Part shown: positions 1 to 4,732 of the stretch, piece after piece
How the letters are laid out: each line of letters begins with the position of its first letter
Position numbering within the stretch: the first letter of the stretch is position 1
Assembly: GCA_947565475.1 (NCBI GenBank)
Contig: CANOGI010000146.1
Span: 1-5,947 of the forward strand
Direction: 5' to 3'
DNA: 5,947 nt
Source: an uncultured Eubacteriaceae bacterium
Lineage (GTDB): Bacteria; Bacillota; Clostridia; Lachnospirales; CAG-274
Program-made: the position numbers and the translations under genes
The notes under the pieces: model-generated
Told to the model about the DNA's origin: nothing
Databases searched by the model: none
The model's input: only the letters and a program-made list of their open reading frames with translations

Positions 1-1066
1 TGCTTGATTGAGTTTGAGCCTCGCTGCTTGACTGTGTTTGGTCCTCACTGCTTGACTGACTCGAAGTTTCTTTCTCTGTTGTCAAAGTCTCTTTCTCTGT
101 TGTTATAGCTCCGCCGGATGTAGTTGGCTCGTCAGGATCTTCCTTATCATCAGCAAGTTTAGTTATTTTTAAGCCTGAAAATCCTACAGGCTGCTGTTTT
201 GAGTTGCTCATAACTAAACAAACCTTGCCTATTGAGGTTGATGTGTTTTTAAAATCATCAGCGGTAAGCGCGTTACCAAAACTTCCTTTACCCTCATTAG
301 TAGTTATTGTTACGCCGAGTTCTGTTTCAAAATTAGATCCGCTGAAAATTTGTAATGTTTTATCTTTTTTAAAGACAAATCTAAAATTAGTGGTTCCTTG
401 ACTGCTTGAGGCTCCTGTATTGTCTGACCACACATCTAAACTTCCATCTGTAGTCTTCTTAGATAAGAATCTAGTTGTGTTTATTGTGTTGGTGTCGCCG
501 CCCAAGTTAAGTCTCCATGTAGCCTGACCGCCCTTAGCATTGTCAGTTACAAATGCTGTGCTTCCTGCGGTATCTGAAGCACTTGTTGGCTTATAAGTAT
601 TCCACTTTCCACCCTGATTCAATGACAAAATTTTGTTGCCGTTTTTGTCCTGTAACTCAAATACAGTAGCGTTTGTTACCTGTGACGCGTGGATTACAAC
701 GTCAACCATCCAGCCCGCTTCAACTTCTTTATCCAAAGCAATTGTAGCTGTGCCAATCGGTAATTTTCCTGTACTGTCTTTATCATTTTCGCCAAATACC
801 AATCCTTTGTTAGAATCTACTCTAAGTGGAAGTTTAGCCGACTCAGTTTCATTTTGAGCAACAAGTGATATTGTAGCCCCGTCAATCGATGTCGGAGTTG
901 TAGTAGATGGAACTGTTATTGATTTCAAATCATTCTGAAATGCCACAGTATCTCCGGTCGAATCGTTTTCCGCTGCCGTTACACTAACGACACTGCTAAA
1001 AGAGCTTGTTATAAGCATTGCTCCAGCGAGGATTTTGCTTAAAGCTCTTTTAAAGTCCTTCTTCAT
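1..1066 (-). CDS. Exported beta-rich surface protein with repetitive S/Q/T/E linker (partial, C-terminus beyond window)
   Basis: The frame is open from ATG at 1066 to the left window edge (355 complete codons, no stop), so only the N-terminal part is present. The start is fixed by AAGGAGG at 1074-1080, 7 bases upstream. Residues 1-32 form a signal peptide: basic start MKKDFKR, hydrophobic core, probable cleavage near VTA-A-E around residues 31-33. Residues about 40-305 look like one or two beta-sandwich domains: alternating polar/hydrophobic strands, many Gly/Asn/Asp turns, one cysteine (C283), ending in the strand GFSGLKITKL typical of lectin- or carbohydrate-binding-like folds. Residues 306-355 are a low-complexity linker with two TTEKET units and QSSSEDQT/QSSSEAQT repeats, as expected before a wall anchor or a further domain. 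I do not recognise a named family; carbohydrate binding is inference. A long structured leader precedes it. That it is an exported protein is well supported; its function is not. Confidence 0.9.
   Translation of the reverse strand, partial: MKKDFKRALSKILAGAMLITSSFSSVVSVTAAENDSTGDTVAFQNDLKSITVPSTTTPTSIDGATISLVAQNETESAKLPLRVDSNKGLVFGENDKDSTGKLPIGTATIALDKEVEAGWMVDVVIHASQVTNATVFELQDKNGNKILSLNQGGKWNTYKPTSASDTAGSTAFVTDNAKGGQATWRLNLGGDTNTINTTRFLSKKTTDGSLDVWSDNTGASSSQGTTNFRFVFKKDKTLQIFSGSNFETELGVTITTNEGKGSFGNALTADDFKNTSTSIGKVCLVMSNSKQQPVGFSGLKITKLADDKEDPDEPTTSGGAITTEKETLTTEKETSSQSSSEDQTQSSSEAQTQSS
2..103 (-). repeat. In-frame tandem repeats coding the Ser/Gln/Thr/Glu linker
   Basis: Two adjacent coding microsatellites lie inside the surface protein gene. 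A 21-bp unit (62-82 and 83-103) encodes TTEKETL/TTEKETS. A 24-bp unit (35-58 and 11-34, with a third copy beginning at 10) encodes QSSSEDQT, QSSSEAQT, QSS. Both unit lengths are multiples of three, so copy-number change would keep the frame. The array runs off the window, so its full length is unknown. Confidence 0.85.
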
Positions 1067-1073
1067 TTTTTTT

Positions 1074-1080
1074 CCTCCTT
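1074..1080 (-). promoter_or_regulatory. Ribosome binding site of the surface protein gene
   Basis: The minus strand reads AAGGAGG, a perfect match to the anti-Shine-Dalgarno end of 16S rRNA, 7 bases before ATG at 1066. It decides the start of the partial surface protein gene. Confidence 0.9.
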
Positions 1081-1149
1081 TTTATTCAAATTTTCATTGC
1101 ATATATAACCGGTATATCTGATTTACGCGAGACGCCGAAAGCCATGATA

Positions 1150-1242
1150 GAAAAAAGAAGCTTTAAATTACGTTTGTGGCTTCGGTAAAACATATGTGGT
1201 CGTAAACAGACCTAAAAGTAGTAGCACGTAAAAATTCAAAGC
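1150..1242 (-). terminator. Possible terminator or attenuator upstream of the surface protein gene
   Basis: On the minus strand the arm at 1227-1242 (GCTTTGAATTTTTACG) pairs with 1160-1172 (CGTAATTTAAAGC): 10 bp with one G-U, a 3-nt bulge, then 3 bp. It is followed by TTCTTTTTTC at 1159-1150. The loop is large (54 nt) but contains a small GGTC/GACC hairpin. A competing 7-bp helix (1239-1245 with 1176-1182, GTGGCTT/AAGCCAC) uses the same 5' arm, so the two cannot form together. That is the layout of an attenuator, but the stem is AT-rich and termination is not proven. Confidence 0.35.
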
Positions 1243-1586
1243 CACGGGAGGTTCATTTTAAAGAAACTTTTTCGTAACATTTTTTAAGGCTCTCTCAGAA
1301 CAGGTAGGCCGATGACAATCTTTTTTAAACCTCCGCCGGGTGGCGAAATCACCCGACGTCACCTTAAAAACTCTCATCAATCAGACAGCCCATTTCTTAT
1401 GTAAATTCAGACATACCGCAAAGACGCCGAAAAATCAATACGGGAAAACCCTTTCATAAAACGTCATTTCAGGCGAATGAATAGACTGGAAAAGATTAGG
1501 AAAATGCCCGAAATCCCGCCTGTATAAAGCTGTTCCCTTATTAAATAAAACGGTATCTTTAACTCCACACAATTTTTTTGGAGTAT
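1150..1586 (-). ncRNA. Putative structured RNA / long 5' leader of the surface protein gene
   Basis: No plausible gene lies between 1067 and 1586, yet a strong minus-strand promoter fires into it. Helices visible by eye in the minus-strand RNA: 5' hairpin 1580-1584/1562-1566; 1517-1522 with 1470-1475 (CAGGCG/CGCCTG); a 9-bp hairpin 1350-1358/1334-1342 with a 7-nt loop; 1361-1370 with 1281-1290 (10 bp); 1328-1334 with 1247-1253 (GGAGGTT/AACCTCC), interleaved with the previous helix and so a pseudoknot or an alternative; and 1227-1242 with 1160-1172 (13 bp, 3-nt bulge), followed by a U-rich run at 1150-1159. Several helices contain G-U pairs on the minus strand that would be A-C mismatches on the plus strand, which fixes the orientation. 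It could be a separate RNA of about 435 nt ending near 1150, or part of a roughly 520-nt leader. I could not match it to a known riboswitch. The existence of structure is reasonable; its function is unknown. Confidence 0.5.
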
Positions 1587-1592
1587 AATAGT

Positions 1593-1621
1593 ATTATACA
1601 TATAAAATATAAATAAGTCAA
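1593..1621 (-). promoter_or_regulatory. Near-consensus sigma-A promoter driving the long RNA / surface protein leader
   Basis: On the minus strand TTGACT (1616-1621) is separated by exactly 17 bases from TATAAT (1593-1598): 5/6 and 6/6 matches to the housekeeping consensus. The expected transcription start is near 1586, 520 bases before the surface protein ATG. A 5-bp hairpin begins within the first few transcribed bases, a common 5'-end stabiliser. Confidence 0.8.
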
Positions 1622-1735
1622 TATACTTTCACAACAAAATACGTTAATTTTTATTTCCAAAGAAAAAATCACCTAATTTTCGACCCTTTTCTTCCACCTC
1701 TTAAAGAACAAATTTTCAGAGCCTCTTAAATTTGA

Positions 1736-1901
1736 TATAGTCAAATCACTTGAAAAGGAGCAAAAGGAGGCGAGATAAAAATTGTTTTTACAAGGAAGAG
1801 GAAAGAAAGCGTAGTCGAAAGCCTACGCCGACTGACGATGAAGCGGTAAAAAGGATTTTTAGCCGCCGAACTTGTTCGGGTTTTCAGGTGATTTGACTAT
1901 A
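1736..1901. mobile_element. MITE-like inverted-repeat element, copy 1
   Basis: This 166-bp non-coding element has terminal inverted repeats of about 21 bp with one mismatch: TATAGTCAAATCACTTG at the left, and the complement of TATAGTCAAATCACCTG at the right. TA dinucleotides at both ends fit insertion at TA, as for MITEs mobilised by IS630/Tc1-mariner transposases (family knowledge; no transposase is present here). Internally it holds a hairpin GCGTAG/CTACGC (1809-1814/1823-1828) and a short hairpin CCGAAC/GTTCGG (1866-1871/1874-1879). It is related throughout its length to the element at 3120-3283, roughly three-quarters identical by eye. It lies between the tandem hairpin after the cyclophilin gene and the promoter of the structured RNA. 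Confidence 0.75.
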
Positions 1902-1903
1902 AA

Positions 1904-1973
1904 ACAATCTTGCGGGAAATGGCTGCGTTTCCCGCGAAATAGGGGTGTGAAAAATAAATTTTTCACACCCCCC
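1904..1973 (-). terminator. Tandem-hairpin repeat, copy A (probable terminator of the cyclophilin gene)
   Basis: There are two stable hairpins in a row. One is 1942-1954/1959-1971: GGGGTGTGAAAAA paired with its perfect complement, 13 bp with a TAAA loop. The other is 1912-1921/1926-1935: 10 bp including one G-T pair, with a GCTG loop. The first starts 39 bases after the cyclophilin stop codon at 2011. The whole block of about 70 bp recurs at 4656-4727, also directly after a minus-strand gene. There is no clean U-tract after either stem on the minus strand; U-runs lie inside the arms. Termination or 3'-end protection is therefore inferred from position and stem strength. Confidence 0.6.
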
Positions 1974-2010
1974 TAAAATATTAAATAAAATATTTTTTTC
2001 TTTCCTCTGT

Positions 2011-2910
2011 TTATTCTGGAATTGCTGTAACCTCTATTGAATTAATAATAATATTCTCTAAAGGCTTGTCAGAAGCGTTTGTCTGAACCGACGCTATGTC
2101 GTCCACAACCTCCATACCGTCTTTCACTTGCCCAAAAATCGTATACCCAAAATCAAGGAAAGGACAACCGCCGTTTCTCATATACTCGTATATAACCTCA
2201 GGAGGATATATATCCGATACTTTTGTCTCGCCGCCGCTTAAAAATTGGTCTTGATTGGCGAACAACTGGAGCATCATAGACTTGGTGCCGTCGTCAAGTT
2301 CTCTCATATATTTGTCTTGGTTCTCTAAAAGCGTCTTGAAAACCGAGTTGTAAGTTTCTCCCGTTGTCTTGCTTTGAACAATGTAAAATTGGCTTCCGTT
2401 CGTGTTCGGGCCTGAGTTTGCCATACAGAGAGACCCTCTGAAACTTCTCAGCTTGTCGGTTATCTCGTCGTCAAATTTTTCGCCGTAAATGCTCTGGCCG
2501 CCTGTTCCGTTTCCGTTGGGGTCACCGCCCTGAATCATAAAGCCGTTTATAACCCTGTGAAAAGTCAGACCATCGTAATATCCCTCTTTGGCGTGTGTGA
2601 CAAAGTTTTCAACGGCTTTCGGGGCATTGTCCGGGAATAATCTCAAGGTTATGTCCCCTTTTGTGGTTTTCATAACCGCTATAATCTCATTCTCGGCTTT
2701 CTCCATAAGCTGAGGATATTTTCCGGACGGCTCCACAGTCGGTATAACTTCTTTTGTGGCGGTCTCCGTCTTGATTTCCGTCGAGCTTTCAATAGTCGTC
2801 TCAGTTGTTTGTTTCTCGGTTGTTTCCACGGCTTTGTCGTCTCCGCCGCATCCTGTTGTGAATAATATCGCTCCTGTAAGACATAAAGTTGAGATAGTTT
2901 TTAATTTCAT
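2011..2910 (-). CDS. Cyclophilin-type peptidyl-prolyl cis-trans isomerase lipoprotein
   Basis: This 299-residue protein catalyses cis-trans isomerisation of Xaa-Pro bonds and probably helps exported proteins fold outside the membrane. Residues 1-20 are a lipoprotein signal peptide; the lipobox-like LFTTGC places the lipidated cysteine at C21 (the -3 Thr is not canonical). A Thr/Glu/Lys-rich tether spans about 22-62. The cyclophilin domain runs from about 76 to 296: TTKGDITLRLFPDNAPKAV, FHRV with the catalytic Arg at R119, FMIQGGDP (F124, Q127), MANSGPNTNGSQFYI (163-177), and FGYTIFGQV (254-262), where Tyr replaces the His seen in many cyclophilins. About 65-70 residues (about 182-249) are inserted between QFYIV and the FGYTIFG strand, far longer than the usual short loop. 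Start ATG at 2910 has AAGGAGA upstream (2921-2927). A probable promoter lies at 2938-2967, and tandem hairpins follow the stop, suggesting a single-gene transcript. Confidence 0.97.
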   Translation of the reverse strand: MKLKTISTLCLTGAILFTTGCGGDDKAVETTEKQTTETTIESSTEIKTETATKEVIPTVEPSGKYPQLMEKAENEIIAVMKTTKGDITLRLFPDNAPKAVENFVTHAKEGYYDGLTFHRVINGFMIQGGDPNGNGTGGQSIYGEKFDDEITDKLRSFRGSLCMANSGPNTNGSQFYIVQSKTTGETYNSVFKTLLENQDKYMRELDDGTKSMMLQLFANQDQFLSGGETKVSDIYPPEVIYEYMRNGGCPFLDFGYTIFGQVKDGMEVVDDIASVQTNASDKPLENIIINSIEVTAIPE

Positions 2911-2937
2911 CGTTAATAGTTCTCCTTTTCTGAATTA

Positions 2938-2967
2938 ATTATTTTATTTATAGTGGACAAATGTCAA
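2938..2967 (-). promoter_or_regulatory. Probable promoter of the cyclophilin gene
   Basis: The minus strand has a perfect -35 TTGACA at 2962-2967. The -10 is weaker: AATAAT at 2938-2943 with 18-base spacing, or TAAAAT at 2941-2946 with 15. The leader would be only about 20-25 bases, ending in the AAGGAGA site at 2921-2927. The -35 box is convincing; the -10 choice is uncertain. Confidence 0.5.
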
Positions 2968-2975
2968 GACTACTC

Positions 2976-2998
2976 GAATTTTTGTATAACAAAAATTC
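2976..2998. repeat. Perfect 10-bp inverted repeat just upstream of the cyclophilin promoter
   Basis: GAATTTTTGT (2976-2985) and ACAAAAATTC (2989-2998) are exact reverse complements around a 3-base spacer ATA. The palindrome begins 9 bases upstream of the -35 box at 2962-2967. Its AT-rich symmetric form suits a dimeric regulator or a local cruciform. It lacks the GC-rich stem of an intrinsic terminator. Confidence 0.6.
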
Positions 2999-3119
2999 TC
3001 GTAACCAACGGCAAGTATTCGCCTTTGTATTTTAGGAAAATTAAGCAAAGTATAGCGAAAAAAGATTTGTCAAGGAGTGCGGCGGAGGTTATCGAACAGG
3101 TCTAATATATATAGCCTTT
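2999..3119. other. Intergenic stretch with no recognisable feature
   Basis: No convincing reading frame, promoter, hairpin or repeat is visible between the inverted repeat at 2976-2998 and the MITE-like element beginning at 3120. It completes the 426-base gap between the stalk protein and cyclophilin genes. Confidence 0.6.
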
Positions 3120-3283
3120 TATAGTCAAATCACTTGAAAAAGGGCAAAAGGAGGTAAGATAAAAATTATTTTTGCGAGACATTGGACGGAGAGCATAGCT
3201 AAAGCCTATGCCGACTGACAATAACATAGCAAAAGTGATTTTTAGCCGCCGAACTTGTTCGGTTTTTAAGTGATTTGAATATA
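3120..3283. mobile_element. MITE-like inverted-repeat element, copy 2
   Basis: This 164-bp relative of the element at 1736-1901 is in the same orientation. Its left end TATAGTCAAATCACTTG is identical to copy 1. Its right end reads TATATTCAAATCACTTA on the other strand, with three differences from a perfect terminal repeat. The internal hairpin is GCATAG/CTATGC (3193-3198/3206-3211). Both the third and the matching opposite base differ from copy 1 (GCGTAG/CTACGC), so the stem is kept by a paired change. A second hairpin CCGAAC/GTTCGG (3249-3254/3257-3262) is followed on the plus strand by five T. The element ends 53 bases beyond the stalk gene stop codon at 3337. An 80-codon minus-strand frame runs through it but looks fortuitous. 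Confidence 0.75.
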
Positions 3284-3336
3284 AGTCCAAAATAAAAATT
3301 TGTTTTGCGCCGCATACCCTTGTTTGATTCGCCGCC

Positions 3337-4374
3337 TTACTCAAATTTCGCCTCCACAGACAGCCTTATAAGCTCAAACCCGTTGTCAGTTAAAGACGTG
3401 CCGTTGTTTGTTATGCCTATAAATTTATCCTTGTAATAAACATTTTTGTTAAAGCTCTCGGCTATCGCCCTAAGAGGTACAAATACACGCCCCTCTTTAA
3501 CCTCGGCGCTGGCGTCTATTTTTATCTCCCCGTCGCCGACTTTCATTATGTCGCTTCCCGCCGTAATCAAAATCTTTTTCCCTGAAAGTGTTATAACGGC
3601 TGTTTTCTCTTCCTGGTTCCAGGACACATCGGCGCCGAAAGCCTCCGCTATCGCCCTGAGCGGTACAAGGGTATACCCGTTTTTTATATATGAGCTCGCG
3701 TTCAGGTTATTAGGGTCTATGGGCTCTTTTGCCCATTTGTTTATAAAAGTTGATTCCCCTATAAACATAAATACCGACTCGCCCGCCGCTTTGTTTATAG
3801 CTTCTAAATCCTCTCCCTTTGAAAGCTCAAAATATCTTTCGTCTATTTTGTTTTCCTCGCTGTACTCGCCTCCGTCAAAATCATCGCTTCCCTCTAAACT
3901 CTCGCTGCTTTCCTCGGCCTCTGTCGTAACCTCCGACGGTTTCTCAATATTTCCCGTATATACTCTTTCGGTTGTCGTCTCCGTCGTCGCTTCTGTTTCT
4001 TTCTCCGGTTTTGTGTTATCTCTCGCTTTCACCTCTATTGTGTCAATAACGCTGTCTTTTTGTCCGTCCTTGTCCACAGCGGTAACTTTTATATGCCTTG
4101 TTCCCTCTATGGTGAGCTTTTTTTCCACTTCCCATATATTATTTGATTTTCTCTTAAAATTTATTTCCTTGTCCCCGTCTATAGACATATACACCTCTTT
4201 GGTGTCGCCCTCGGTGCGTACCCTAAATAAAATGCTCTGATTCGGCACCGGGTTCGCCGGAGACTGAGTAAATTTCGTGATTTTAATAGTCTGTCCCATA
4301 ACCGGGTATAGACATAAGCTCTGTAAAATCATTACCGCCATTATTATAAAACAACTTATTTTCTTTTTTTCCAT
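3337..4374 (-). CDS. Secreted Ig-like plus stalk-domain (copper amine oxidase N-terminal-like) protein
   Basis: This 345-residue exported protein has a signal peptide at 1-27 (MEKKKISCF, hydrophobic core, probable cleavage at VMG-Q28). Residues about 29-116 form a beta-rich Ig/PKD-like domain (KITKFTQSPANPVPNQSI, then regular strands ending DSVIDTIEVKA). Residues about 118-190 are an acidic Thr/Glu/Ser linker (TEATTETTTE, AEESSESLEGSDDFD). Residues about 198-322 are a stalk domain with the two diagnostic repeats VPLRAIAEAFGADVSW (237-252) and VPLRAIAESFNKNVYY (299-314). In Firmicutes such domains are common on secreted proteins and are thought to act in wall or surface association; they have no known amine oxidase activity by themselves. 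Start ATG at 4374 has AGGAAG at 4382-4387, a modest ribosome binding site, and a promoter at 4434-4462. No catalytic domain is visible, so its precise role is unknown. Confidence 0.93.
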   Translation of the reverse strand: MEKKKISCFIIMAVMILQSLCLYPVMGQTIKITKFTQSPANPVPNQSILFRVRTEGDTKEVYMSIDGDKEINFKRKSNNIWEVEKKLTIEGTRHIKVTAVDKDGQKDSVIDTIEVKARDNTKPEKETEATTETTTERVYTGNIEKPSEVTTEAEESSESLEGSDDFDGGEYSEENKIDERYFELSKGEDLEAINKAAGESVFMFIGESTFINKWAKEPIDPNNLNASSYIKNGYTLVPLRAIAEAFGADVSWNQEEKTAVITLSGKKILITAGSDIMKVGDGEIKIDASAEVKEGRVFVPLRAIAESFNKNVYYKDKFIGITNNGTSLTDNGFELIRLSVEAKFE

Positions 4375-4433
4375 AGTCGCGCTTCCTTTCCGTTTATTAC
4401 GGTTTTCATCCCGCTGTTAAAAGTCATAATATA

Positions 4434-4462
4434 ATACTACTATACCCAGTCCCTGTTGTCAA
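4434..4462 (-). promoter_or_regulatory. Promoter of the stalk-domain protein gene
   Basis: The minus strand shows TTGACA (4457-4462), 17 bases, then TAGTAT (4434-4439; 4/6 match to TATAAT). The transcription start would be near 4427, giving a leader of about 53 bases with AGGAAG at 4382-4387 before ATG 4374. Confidence 0.65.
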
Positions 4463-4576
4463 ATACACTTACTTTAAATTTTTGTGACATTTTTATGACG
4501 AAATTTAAAATATACACGTTTCCCGCCCTCTTATAAAAAACCTCTCTGAACCTTTACCCCGCTTTTTTGTCTTTTT

Positions 4577-4607
4577 TATATTCAATCAACCTGAAAACGG
4601 GCAAAAG
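4577..4607. repeat. Decayed end of the MITE-like element (possible third copy)
   Basis: About 25 of 31 bases match the left end of the element at 3120, from TATA through CTGAAAACGGGCAAAAG (copy 2 has TTGAAAAAGGGCAAAAG). No matching right end follows. The tandem-hairpin repeat begins about 50 bases to the right, as it does right after the full element at 1736-1901, so this may be a shrunken copy of the same pair. The match is short and could be partly chance. Confidence 0.4.
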
Positions 4608-4655
4608 TTTTTACCGATTTTGGGTACGGAAAAAACACAGCTGGTTTCCTCCTTA

Positions 4656-4727
4656 AACAATTTGCGGGAAATGGCTACATTTCCCGCAAAATAGGGGGTG
4701 TGAAAAATTTATTTTTTCACACCCCCC
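4656..4727 (-). terminator. Tandem-hairpin repeat, copy B (probable terminator of the EAL gene)
   Basis: There are two perfect hairpins. One is 4694-4707/4713-4726: GGGGGTGTGAAAAA and its complement, 14 bp with a 5-nt loop. The other is 4661-4673/4678-4690: TTTGCGGGAAATG and its complement, 13 bp with a GCTA loop. The first begins 6 bases after the EAL stop codon (4733-4735). The block closely matches 1904-1973. Where copy A has a G-T pair in the second stem this copy has A-T, so pairing is preserved. As in copy A there is no classic trailing U-tract. Confidence 0.65.
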
Positions 4728-4732
4728 TCCTT

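Noticed and set aside
204..857. Plus-strand frames opposite the surface protein gene
   Set aside because: They are antisense to a continuous frame with a signal peptide and a perfect ribosome binding site, and have no start signals of their own.
1227..1320. Plus-strand resemblance to a c-di-GMP-I riboswitch (CAAAGCCACGGG ... CAGGTAGGCCGA), tempting beside an EAL gene
   Set aside because: The required upstream GGCAAA/tetraloop part is absent, no plus-strand gene follows, and G-U pairs indicate the minus strand is the RNA.
1328..1381. FMN riboswitch-like text (GGGTGATTTC, ACCCGGCGG, GATGAGAG)
   Set aside because: The similar pieces occur in the wrong order for an FMN aptamer, and the other conserved FMN elements are missing.
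3102..3344. 80-codon minus-strand frame overlapping the end of the stalk gene
   Set aside because: Most of it is the MITE-like element read through. It has no ribosome binding site, starts inside the end of another gene, and resembles no known protein.
3446..4240. 264-codon plus-strand frame
   Set aside because: It is antisense to the well-supported stalk-domain gene; its Ser/Leu-rich composition is a mirror of that gene's codons.
4594..4655. Short minus-strand frame (GTG after AAGGAGG near 4647-4653)
   Set aside because: Only about 18 codons with a non-ATG start, overlapping the decayed repeat end; no evidence that it is translated.
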